A stretch of DNA of 64,000 nucleotides from Planctomycetota bacterium (GTDB taxonomy: Bacteria; Planctomycetota; Planctomycetia; Pirellulales; Lacipirellulaceae): NCBI GenBank assembly GCA_024278955.1, contig JAJRSE010000074.1, positions 1 through 64,000 on the forward strand, read 5' to 3'. The notes under the pieces are model-generated. The model made no database searches. It had not been told where the DNA came from and worked only from the letters and a program-made list of their open reading frames with translations. The position numbers and the translations under genes are program-made. How positions within the stretch are numbered: the first letter of the stretch is position 1; every line of letters begins with the position of its first letter. Positions 32,561 to 42,599 of this stretch are shown piece by piece.

Positions 32561-35500
32561 ATGCCTGCGTTAGTTAAAAACGCTCATGTACCCATGCCGC
32601 TGCGCGTCTGCTCGCTGATTGCCTGCCTAGCCGTTTGCGCGGCTGGTTCGCTTTGCTGGGCTCAGGCCAAGCCGGACGCATCTGCACTCGGAAATGGCGA
32701 ACAAGAGTACTGGGGCGTATTCCTGCCGACCGATCGCCTGCTTTCTCGAGGAATTCATCAAGCCAAAAAGCATATTGCAAAAGGCGAGTTCACTCGGGCT
32801 ATCCGTTTTCTCGACGAATTGCTCAATCCTAGCAAAGAAGATGCCTTCGTTAAGCTCGAAGGCACAGAAGAGTATGTTGGGCTCAAGGAAACCGCCCGGA
32901 AGATTCTCAGAGACTTGCCTCCCGAGGGTCGTGAAGCCTACGAGACAACATTTGCGCCGGTAGCGCGTCGCAATTTGCGCAAGGCCGTGGAATCTGGAGA
33001 TGTCGAAGCCTTAGAACAAGTCTCCCTGCGGTACTTCTTCACGCCAGCTGGTTTTGAAGCCACCCTGCTGATGGCTGCGAACGAGGCAGACCAAGGGCGG
33101 CACTTTGCTGCGGCATTGGCTTACCAACAGCTCCTCGATACTCCCGAGGCGGCAAGGCGTTTTCAACCTCAGCTTTCGATCATGGCCGCCTGCAGTTGGC
33201 TCGCGATGGACGATCAGCCGCGGGCGCAAAAGTTGATCGAAAATCTTCGGAGTGAGGGATACAAAAGCGTAAACATTGCAGGCAACGATTTTCGGCTAGA
33301 CCAAATGGGCGAACATCCGCTCGACTGGCTCAAGCAGACCATTGGTACTCCGATAATTCAGGCGATCGTGCCAGAAGATCAATGGCTGACCTTTGGAGGC
33401 AACGCTGCGAGAAATGGACAAGTAGCGGGAGGCCTGCCCCATATGCGCGTTCGCTGGGAGGCCCGGCTGTTGTCGCATCACCGCTTGGAAGCCCTGCACA
33501 GCGATCTCTTGGCAGATCGAATACGCGGACAAAAGCCGGTTCCTGTTGCTGCTACTCCGCTAGCCGTTGAGAACCTCATTATCACTCGCTCGGCGCACAA
33601 CTTGGTAGCAGTCGATTTTCAGACGGGAAAATTTATCTGGCAAGTCGAGCCGCAACGTGTGCCCGAGTTCAAGACCCTACTTAGCGCCCCCGGCAACAAC
33701 CCAGAAGACGGATCGAGAGTGCGGCCAACCCGATCGTTCTCGAATCGGATTTGGGAAGACCGCCTCTACAATAGCCTTAGCAGCGATGGCCAGCGTGTTT
33801 ACGTTATCCGCGATCTTTCGCTTCCTTCGTCGAACGGCTACGAAGGATTCGCAGGACGGTTTAGGAACGGGCACCCGTCGACTGTGGGCTCTGGCGGGAC
33901 CAATCGGCTGTGTGCTTTCGATCTAGCGACCCAAGGCAAGCTGGTTTGGGAAATCGATGGCGCTGCTGCCCAAGGCGATTTTGAAGGAGCCTTTTTTCTT
34001 GGTTCTCCTTTGGCTGTCGGAGAATCGCTCTACTGTTTGGTCGAGATAAAGAGTGCCGTTTATCTGGTCGCGGTCGATCGGTTGACCGGCAAGTTGCTAT
34101 CTCGCCAACAACTGGCAAACTTAGAGAACGGAATTCTGCACGATCCCCGACGCCGCTTGCAGGCCTCGGTGCCTTCCTACGAAGATGGAATCTTAGTCTG
34201 CCCGACGGGCGCTGGAGTTGTGGTAGGAGTGGATTTGGCGAAAAACGCTCTTGCCTGGGCTTATCGCTATCAAACCAACCAAACGCTCTTAACGCCCTTC
34301 ACCACGCACCGCAATCAGAGCCAGTCCAACGAGATTCGATGGATCGATAGCGTCGCTACGATCGCTAATGGTTGCGTCGTACTGACCCCACCCGAATCGA
34401 ATTATTTACATTGCCTTGATCTGTCGACTGGCAAATTGCTTTGGAAGCAAAATCGCGAACAACATTTGTTTGTCGCGGGTGTTCATCAAGACCGAGTCTT
34501 GCTCGTTGGGAGTCGCGATCTCACCGCAGTTCGACTATCCAATGGAGAGCCGGTCTGGGAATCCGTCCGCATAGAGCTTCCTGAAGAGAGCACGCCGACG
34601 GGGCGAGGTTTTTTCAGCAAGGGACAATACTTTCTTCCGTTATCGTCGGCTGAGGTGGTGGCTGTTGATATGGAGTTAGGGACGATTGTCGATCGCGCGA
34701 TCGCACGCGATGGCCAAGTCCTGGGGAATCTTGTCTGCCACAAGGGAGCCGTCTTGTCGCAAAACGGGCACTTTCTCGACCGTTTCGATCAAATTGATGT
34801 TCTGCGAAATTCGTCTGAAGAACTCTTGGCCAAGGACCCAACCGATTCAGAAGCTTTACGAACCTTAGGAGAGATCGCCTACAACGAGGGACAAATTTCG
34901 CAATCGATTGACTTGCTTCAACAGGCCTACCAATCGTCGCCAGAAGATTTGCGAACTCAAGAAGTCTTGATTGAAGCCTTGGTCATCGCATTAGACGAAA
35001 ATTTCGCCACCTTCCGCGATCAGTTACCGTTGCTGCGAAAACTTCAAGACTCTTCCGAAAGTAGCCAGTTTACGCTGTTAAGACTCGAAGCACACGGGCG
35101 GCTAAAAATTGGAGACCCTGTGGGGGCGTTTGAAGTTTGCTTGTTGCTTTTTGAGGGAGACCATGCCGCGAGCGGATTCTTGAGTCTTGGGCGTCACCAC
35201 GAGGTGGAGCTTTCCCGCTGGTTGCGGGCAGAAACGTCTGCAATTTGGCAGCAAGCGAGTGGCCCTGAACGAGAACAAATTGCTGTGTTGCTCCAGAAGG
35301 TAATCGACCAACTCCCTAAGCAATCGGGAACAGGCGAGCATCGGCGGTTGGTCGAGTGTATGGGCAATCTTGAAGGGATGCTCTCGGTCGTATTGAAGCT
35401 AGCCAAACATTATGCCGAAGAGGGGAAGACACTTGAGTCGCAGCAGCTTCTTTTGCGGTTGACCGAGTCGGGTATCGAAGGAATTCTGGGAACCGTTCAT

Positions 35501-37174
35501 GCCGAAGCGGTTGCCCTTTGTTCGCTTGCTCTGCACCAAGCAAATTTGCCTCGGTTGGCGTTTCCATTCGACCAGCAGCTACGCGGCAGCTTGGCTGGAA
35601 TTATTTGTCTCGAAGGAAAAACGGGGAACGAATGCTTCGAGCAGTGGGGGGCCGACGCAGGCAATGCAACATGGCCTTATGGCAAAGTCGAGGTGTCAAA
35701 GATCTCTCCGAAGCGCGACCAAGTTGTGAACAACATGGTAGCTTCGCAATGGGGGATACGTTTAGAACGGTGCGACGAAGTCTTGGGACGTAGCAACATT
35801 GTTTTTTCGCCGATTAAAAGCGAAGTGGTGGTCTACGACAGCTTAGGAAACGAATTCTACCGAGCCTCGTTAGCCAATCGAAAACGGATGCGCGGAATCG
35901 GTTCGACCCAGGTCTATGCGGTCTCTCGGGGGAATTTGCTGCTCGTTTCGTTTGGTCGACAATTGGCTGCGTTCGACACTTTGGCTTCTGACGGTGAGCC
36001 CCTCTGGCGAAAAGAAGTAACCAATACGCTTAGCGTGCCGTACCAACCGATACGCGTTCGTGGTGCGCAACAAGGCAACCGTCCAGGGAGTTTTCGTTCG
36101 TCTCGGGCTCAAGTCGATGGAAAGTGGGTTGGTGTGATCGGCCCACTAACTCGCGATAGCTGTATTTTCCAGGACCAACACAAATTAACATGCGTCGACT
36201 CCCAGACGGGAGAGGTGCGCTGGACACGCAGCGACGTCCCTGCTGGCTGCGATCTCTATGGCGATGAAGACTACGTTTTTGTCGTGCCTCCTTCGAGTCG
36301 TAATGCTTTGGTTTTCAGTACCGTTGATGGTCGAAGTGTGAGCCAAGTTTCAGTTCCTCCTTGGGAAGAGCAGCTCGCGACGATTGGCCGCAATGTCATC
36401 CGCTGGCGCACTCGCGTCGATGGCCGACGCGAACTTTTTTGCTTCGATGCTTTTGCTGGAAAGACGCTCTGGCGGTACGACTTCGAGACCGCTGCCAAAG
36501 TTGATATTGCGATGGGTCGATACGTTGCCGTGGTTGAGCCCCGGGGTCACGGCCATATTATCGACGCACACGAGGGTCGCAGAATCGTCGATCAAGAAAT
36601 TATTGCCTCACCGAAAGCCCAGCAAATCCACTTGCTTGCCGGCTCTGACCGATTTGTCTTGGCAATTCAGAAACCCTCTTCACAAAGAATGAACCCTCGT
36701 GTTACGCCGCTGAATCGAGTGGACTATCTTCTTATGGATGGGGAGGTCTACGTTTTCGACAAACAAACAGGGGCGCCTTCCTGGAAGCGGCCTGCCGAGG
36801 TCGACCATCAATCGTTCGTCCTCTCTCAACCCGTCGACGCGCCTGTGGTCGCCTTTGTCGGAAATATTGCGCGTCGAAGCAATCGAGGGAGCCAGCAAGG
36901 CATCAGCATGTTGATGTTGGAAAAAGCAACCGGGCGGCTTCTTTTCAGCGACGACGCTTTGCCGGCATCGCGAGGCAATTATTGTGCGATTTCTGCTTCG
37001 GGTGAAGAGGCCCATGAAGTGCTTATCGAGATGTCGAGCCAATCGATCCGACTCGCATTTACCGACAAAAAACGGCCTCCCGAACCGCCGGCTGTAGGCG
37101 ACATAAAATCAAGTACCCAAAATGGACACAAGGGACTGCAAGGAATCGGTCGCAAGCTTTTGGGGGCCGGCTAG
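32561..37174 (+). CDS. Giant secreted protein with two PQQ-like beta-propellers and TPRs
   Basis: The 1537-residue product has a signal peptide (cleavage near SLCWAQAKPDA), TPR-like helices (about 50-260) and a first PQQ-type propeller (about 275-740, starting WLTFGGNAARNGQ, with blades such as FIWQVEPQ and KLVWEIDGA). A clear TPR block follows (about 755-1000: LRTLGEIAYNEGQISQSIDLLQQAYQSSPEDL), then a second propeller (about 1080-1510: EVRWTRSDV, GKTLWRYDFET). No enzymatic residues are evident; it is probably a large scaffold in the periplasm or on the cell surface. The start at 32561 has AAGGAGAAAGGA upstream. It heads a twelve-gene plus-strand array and mirrors the propeller protein of the minus-strand operon. 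Confidence 0.9.
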   Translation: MPALVKNAHVPMPLRVCSLIACLAVCAAGSLCWAQAKPDASALGNGEQEYWGVFLPTDRLLSRGIHQAKKHIAKGEFTRAIRFLDELLNPSKEDAFVKLEGTEEYVGLKETARKILRDLPPEGREAYETTFAPVARRNLRKAVESGDVEALEQVSLRYFFTPAGFEATLLMAANEADQGRHFAAALAYQQLLDTPEAARRFQPQLSIMAACSWLAMDDQPRAQKLIENLRSEGYKSVNIAGNDFRLDQMGEHPLDWLKQTIGTPIIQAIVPEDQWLTFGGNAARNGQVAGGLPHMRVRWEARLLSHHRLEALHSDLLADRIRGQKPVPVAATPLAVENLIITRSAHNLVAVDFQTGKFIWQVEPQRVPEFKTLLSAPGNNPEDGSRVRPTRSFSNRIWEDRLYNSLSSDGQRVYVIRDLSLPSSNGYEGFAGRFRNGHPSTVGSGGTNRLCAFDLATQGKLVWEIDGAAAQGDFEGAFFLGSPLAVGESLYCLVEIKSAVYLVAVDRLTGKLLSRQQLANLENGILHDPRRRLQASVPSYEDGILVCPTGAGVVVGVDLAKNALAWAYRYQTNQTLLTPFTTHRNQSQSNEIRWIDSVATIANGCVVLTPPESNYLHCLDLSTGKLLWKQNREQHLFVAGVHQDRVLLVGSRDLTAVRLSNGEPVWESVRIELPEESTPTGRGFFSKGQYFLPLSSAEVVAVDMELGTIVDRAIARDGQVLGNLVCHKGAVLSQNGHFLDRFDQIDVLRNSSEELLAKDPTDSEALRTLGEIAYNEGQISQSIDLLQQAYQSSPEDLRTQEVLIEALVIALDENFATFRDQLPLLRKLQDSSESSQFTLLRLEAHGRLKIGDPVGAFEVCLLLFEGDHAASGFLSLGRHHEVELSRWLRAETSAIWQQASGPEREQIAVLLQKVIDQLPKQSGTGEHRRLVECMGNLEGMLSVVLKLAKHYAEEGKTLESQQLLLRLTESGIEGILGTVHAEAVALCSLALHQANLPRLAFPFDQQLRGSLAGIICLEGKTGNECFEQWGADAGNATWPYGKVEVSKISPKRDQVVNNMVASQWGIRLERCDEVLGRSNIVFSPIKSEVVVYDSLGNEFYRASLANRKRMRGIGSTQVYAVSRGNLLLVSFGRQLAAFDTLASDGEPLWRKEVTNTLSVPYQPIRVRGAQQGNRPGSFRSSRAQVDGKWVGVIGPLTRDSCIFQDQHKLTCVDSQTGEVRWTRSDVPAGCDLYGDEDYVFVVPPSSRNALVFSTVDGRSVSQVSVPPWEEQLATIGRNVIRWRTRVDGRRELFCFDAFAGKTLWRYDFETAAKVDIAMGRYVAVVEPRGHGHIIDAHEGRRIVDQEIIASPKAQQIHLLAGSDRFVLAIQKPSSQRMNPRVTPLNRVDYLLMDGEVYVFDKQTGAPSWKRPAEVDHQSFVLSQPVDAPVVAFVGNIARRSNRGSQQGISMLMLEKATGRLLFSDDALPASRGNYCAISASGEEAHEVLIEMSSQSIRLAFTDKKRPPEPPAVGDIKSSTQNGHKGLQGIGRKLLGAG

Positions 37175-37216
37175 CTAGGGTTCGCGTTTGTCGCTTGTTT
37201 CGTCGATCAAAGGAAA

Positions 37217-38320
37217 TTGGAAGACACTGTTTTGAATTACACAACTTTTTACAACTCGGTGATTTGCTATTTGGCAAAAAAAGACCTTTGCCGGTTGCTG
37301 CTTGCCTGCTTGCTCGTGCTTGCGATAGGCCTCTCCGCTGTTCCCGCGGTCGCGTCGCTAAACGCCGAAACAGAAAAAACCGTCTCCGAGGGCCTTGATT
37401 GGCTCGCCTACCAGCAACACAAGGCAGGGCATTGGACCGCTCAGGGGAGATACCCGACCGCGATGACTTCGCTAGCCGGTTTGGCCTTTCTTTGCGAAGG
37501 TTCGACCACCACCCAAGGCTTGTATGCCGAGAATGTTCGTCGGGCAGTTGATTTCCTGACTCGCCGAAGTCGGAACAATGGGCTGATCGGAGATCATGAT
37601 GACGAGCGCTACACTTACGGCCACGGGTTTGCGATGCTTTTTTTGTCGCAAGTGCTAGGCGAAGAAGAAGACCTTGAACGTCGCCTCGAACTGATGACGG
37701 TTTTGACCAAGGCGGTCGAATTTACGGGCCGTGCTCAAACCCTTGCCGGAGGCTGGGGGTATGTCAGCTCGAAGGATGGAAACGGCTTTGACGAGGGCTC
37801 CACGACCATCACCCAGGTGCAAGGTTTGCGCAGTTGTCGAAATGCGGGCATCCCGGTTCCCAAAGAAATTATCGACAAGGCCGTTAATTACATTCACAAA
37901 TGCACCCATGCCGATGGCGGTGTGCAATACAGCTCGAAGGGAGGGGGCAGTCGCCCGGCAATTTCGGCGGCGGCGATCGCTTGTCTCTACAACGCAGGAG
38001 AGTACGATGACAACTACGTCCCGAACATGCTGAAGTACTGTAAACAGCATCTCAAGCCTAACAACCGCGACAGCTTCGGACATTGGCACTATGCACACTT
38101 CTACTACGCCCAAGTGATGTACCGCGAGGGAGGGGAACAGTGGGAAACTTATCGGCAAGCGATTAGCAAACGATTGCTAGCCGAGGCGGAGAAACTACAA
38201 ATCGGCGACAACTTTGTGACGGTCTGGAAACAAGGCAACGTAGGCCCGGTTTACACGACCTCGCTAAACCTTATCATTTTGCAACTAGAGCGAGCCTGTT
38301 TGCCGGTTTATCAACGATAA
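37217..38320 (+). CDS. Secreted/anchored prenyltransferase-squalene-oxidase-repeat toroid protein
   Basis: The 367-residue product has an N-terminal hydrophobic segment (about residues 24-45: DLCRLLLACLLVLAIGLSAVPAVA) followed by an alpha/alpha toroid of the terpenoid-cyclase type. Repeats include GLDWLAYQQHKAGHWTAQGRYPTAMTSLAGLAFLC, GGWGYVSSKDGNGFDEGSTTITQVQGLRS and GGVQYSSKGGGSRPAISAAAIACLYNAG. A D-H-D-D sequence at about residues 121-124 matches the DXDD pattern of class II cyclases, but its position in the fold is unverified. The start is uncertain: TTG 37217 has AGGA too close, and TTG 37232 or GTG 37259 are possible. It is 42 bases after the giant propeller gene and 54 before moxR. Confidence 0.85.
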   Translation: MEDTVLNYTTFYNSVICYLAKKDLCRLLLACLLVLAIGLSAVPAVASLNAETEKTVSEGLDWLAYQQHKAGHWTAQGRYPTAMTSLAGLAFLCEGSTTTQGLYAENVRRAVDFLTRRSRNNGLIGDHDDERYTYGHGFAMLFLSQVLGEEEDLERRLELMTVLTKAVEFTGRAQTLAGGWGYVSSKDGNGFDEGSTTITQVQGLRSCRNAGIPVPKEIIDKAVNYIHKCTHADGGVQYSSKGGGSRPAISAAAIACLYNAGEYDDNYVPNMLKYCKQHLKPNNRDSFGHWHYAHFYYAQVMYREGGEQWETYRQAISKRLLAEAEKLQIGDNFVTVWKQGNVGPVYTTSLNLIILQLERACLPVYQR

Positions 38321-38374
38321 GTTCAATAGCAGCTTCTGATTAACAACCACCTACGAAACAATTGGCATTACGGA

Positions 38375-39430
<1,056 letters not shown>

Positions 39431-40313
39431 AGCGATACGACGAATTGGTCGGCTAGAGCTACGCGCTCGACATATCGTCGAAGGGCTGCTTAGCGGTATG
39501 CACCGCAGCCCTTACTACGGCCAATCAGTTGAGTTTTTGCAGCACCGCCAGTACGCCCCTGGCGACGACCTGCGCCATGTCGATTGGAAAGTCTGGGCCA
39601 AGCAAGACCGTCTGTACGTGAAACAGTTTGAAGAAGACACGAACATGCGTTGCACACTCATGGTCGACGTCTCGGCGAGTATGCAGTACGGTTCGGGACC
39701 ATTGAGTAAATATGAATATGCGGCCACGGTCGCATCCAGCTTGGCCTATTTGCTGCTCAGACAACACGATACGGTCAGTTGCATTGCTTTCGACGAATCG
39801 ATTCGTGCTCGGACTCCGATGCGCAGCAGGCAAACGCATCTCAAATCGATCGTCAAAGCACTTGACGCGAGTGAGCCTCAGCACAAAACCGACACCGGGG
39901 CGATTCTACGCGAGATCGTTGAAGTAAGCCCTCGTCGCGGGATGATGATTCTGATTTCCGATTTATTGGGCGACGTAGAACCGGTTTTGCGAGGGCTTCG
40001 GCTTCTCCGCCAGCGTGGGCACGATGTGCTTGTGCTTCATATCATGGATGACGACGAATTGGATTTTCCTTTTGAAGGCCCAACGCGATTTGAAGGAATG
40101 GAAACACCAAACCACATGACGTGCAATCCGCGGGCACTGCGTGAGGGGTACTTAGCCGCCGTTGAAAAGTTCTTGACCACACTGCGCCGCGGCTGTGCCC
40201 GCGATGCGGTCGACTATGCGCTGGTTCGTACGAGCGAGCCATTAGATGCCGCGTTGGCTGCCTTTTTATCCAGCCGGATTGATTCAGCAAGAATTCATTA
40301 AGGAGAAAATCCC

Positions 40314-42524
40314 GTGTCGTTCCTGTTTCAATCGCTATTAGCGATTGGATTACCGCTGATTGCTTTGCCGCTGGTGATCCACTTGATCAACTTGCGCCGG
40401 CATCGGCGCGTACCTTGGGCGGCCATGGATTTTCTTCTCGAAAGCCAGCGGAAGAATAAAAAGTGGATTGTCCTTAAGCAACTTTTGCTTCTTTTGCTAC
40501 GCACGGCAGCGGTAGCACTCATCGTTTTTATGCTGGCTGGCCCCATTCTTCGTTCGCACTGGGGAGGCCTACTCGGCCAAGGTACAACGCACCATCTTGT
40601 TCTTTTGGACGACAGCTACTCGATGGCCGACCGTTGGGGGCAAACGAATGCACTCAAAGAAGCCAAACGTGCCGTTAATCGCCTTATTGCCCAAGCGGTA
40701 GTACGTAGCGAGCCACAGAAACTTACGCTTCTACGTTTTTCGCAATCGAGGCACCTCTCAGCCGGGGCCCAGCCTGATTTGGGAGACCGACCGCTTGATA
40801 AACCATTGGCCGAGGAAGTTCAGTCGCTTTTGAACAAGCTCCAAGTTTCTGAAACCGACGCGGGACCTCTCGACGCACTCCAAGCGGCTCTTTCTCTGCC
40901 CGAGGCTAGCGGAGACGAAACACGCATCGTTTATCTTATTTCCGACTTTCGTAATCATCAGTGGGACAAAGACACCCAAACGCGACAGATGCTTGGCCAG
41001 CTACGAAATCAAGCGGCCAGCTTGCATTTGATTCAGTGTGTGGAAGAAACACGCCCCAATCTGGCAGTCACACGCCTAGAGCCCGAGGCAGGAATTCGAG
41101 CTGCGGGCGTCGAAACTTGGTTTCAGTTAAATGTTACCAACTTCGGCAACGAACCTGCTTCTTCGGTCGCGGTGAGCGTAACTCAAGATGGGCACAAACT
41201 GCCGGCGGTGCTCTTCGACGAAATCAAGCCGGGCGAAGAGGTCACCCGACGATTCCGCGTTACGTTTCCCTTGGCTGGCGCCCATCAGCTCCAGGCCTCG
41301 TTAGAAAGTGACTCGCTTGAGACCGACAACGTAAGTTATTTTGCCTGCCAGGTGCCAAGCAAGTTTCCTGTCTTGTTGATCGATGGTTCGCGTGCAGGCG
41401 ACGACGGATTTTTTCTGCGCACGGCCCTCGCTCCCGGCGGAGCCAGCAAGCCAAGCTGGAGCCCGCAAGTTGAGCCCCCCAGTTTTCTCCGCAAACACGA
41501 CCAGCTCGAAAAATTTGCCGCAATCTGCTTGCTCGATGTGGCACGACTCGACGACACCGAAATCGAAGCATTAGAAGGTTATGTCAGAAACGGAGGCGGC
41601 TTAGGAATCTTTCTTGGCCCGCAAGTTCAGCAGGCTTTTTACAACGAACGCCTCTATCGCGATGGCACCGGACTGCTGGCAGCTCCGCTCGACGTCCCTT
41701 CTCAATTGCTCAACGATGCGGATCTCGCCAAGCCCGACCTCGAAGTTTCAAACCATCCTCTATTTCGCGTTTTTGCTGGGCAGCGTAATAGTTTTCTGTC
41801 GGTTGTGAATGTCAGTTTCTACTACGCGATCGACCCGGCATGGCAACTGCCCAAAAGCGGCGAGACGACCGTCCTAGCCACTTTGCGAAATGGCGCACCA
41901 TTGGTCGTCGACCGCCAGTTTGGCAAAGGTCGTGTGGTGCTCCAGCTATGCAAACTTTCGCCGGGGAAAACCGAGCTGGGAAGCTGGAGCAATCTGAGTC
42001 TGAACCCGGTCTTTCCGGTCTACGCGAACGAGCTTATTGGCTATCTTTCGTCGACAAGTCGGCAGTCGAAACACAACCTCGTCGGCGACGAGCTACAGAT
42101 GGAACTTCCCGTGGCAGACTATCAGCCGGAGCTGCGTATGCGTATCCCCCGTACGCACGAAAGCCAAGAAATTGTGTTGTCTCCGCTGGACGAGTCGAAT
42201 ATCTATTTGGTCAACCCAGGTCGGAGTGAAGTAAGCGGCATTTGGCAGTTTGAATTGCAGCCACGCGATGGCAAGCCCGAGCAGCGTTACGTGGCCGTCA
42301 ATGTGCCGCCCGGCGAGGGTGACTTACATCACCTTGACCGCTCAGGTTTGGCACAACGACTGAAAGGAATCGACTACGAATTTTCGCTCGCCTCGCAGAT
42401 GGCAAGCAACGACGATCAATTGGCCGGATTCCGCCTTAGCGACACTTTGTTGTACTTGCTGCTGGCTACCCTCCTTGCCGAACAATGGCTTGCTTACCGA
42501 ACCAGTTACCATTCAAGAGTTTGA
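40314..42524 (+). CDS. BatA-type VWA membrane protein
   Basis: This 736-residue protein opens with the BatA double-membrane domain (about residues 1-80), with helices at about 5-25 and 56-78 around the loop HLINLRRHRRVPWAAMDFLLES. A VWA domain with metal-site LDDSYS (D99, S101, S103) follows, then a large extracytoplasmic region, a glutamine-amidotransferase-like segment (about 350-450) and a C-terminal membrane helix (about 708-725). BatA homologues work with MoxR in envelope stress or aerotolerance in Bacteroides; here the role is inferred from the family. It starts with GTG at 40314 behind a good AAGGAG. Confidence 0.9.
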   Translation: MSFLFQSLLAIGLPLIALPLVIHLINLRRHRRVPWAAMDFLLESQRKNKKWIVLKQLLLLLLRTAAVALIVFMLAGPILRSHWGGLLGQGTTHHLVLLDDSYSMADRWGQTNALKEAKRAVNRLIAQAVVRSEPQKLTLLRFSQSRHLSAGAQPDLGDRPLDKPLAEEVQSLLNKLQVSETDAGPLDALQAALSLPEASGDETRIVYLISDFRNHQWDKDTQTRQMLGQLRNQAASLHLIQCVEETRPNLAVTRLEPEAGIRAAGVETWFQLNVTNFGNEPASSVAVSVTQDGHKLPAVLFDEIKPGEEVTRRFRVTFPLAGAHQLQASLESDSLETDNVSYFACQVPSKFPVLLIDGSRAGDDGFFLRTALAPGGASKPSWSPQVEPPSFLRKHDQLEKFAAICLLDVARLDDTEIEALEGYVRNGGGLGIFLGPQVQQAFYNERLYRDGTGLLAAPLDVPSQLLNDADLAKPDLEVSNHPLFRVFAGQRNSFLSVVNVSFYYAIDPAWQLPKSGETTVLATLRNGAPLVVDRQFGKGRVVLQLCKLSPGKTELGSWSNLSLNPVFPVYANELIGYLSSTSRQSKHNLVGDELQMELPVADYQPELRMRIPRTHESQEIVLSPLDESNIYLVNPGRSEVSGIWQFELQPRDGKPEQRYVAVNVPPGEGDLHHLDRSGLAQRLKGIDYEFSLASQMASNDDQLAGFRLSDTLLYLLLATLLAEQWLAYRTSYHSRV

Positions 42525-42599
42525 AAAAGAGAAACCTAAACTAAATTTTTAATCGTAGCCGCGATCGAACCGTTCGCCAGATTCCCCAACCAAACACGA

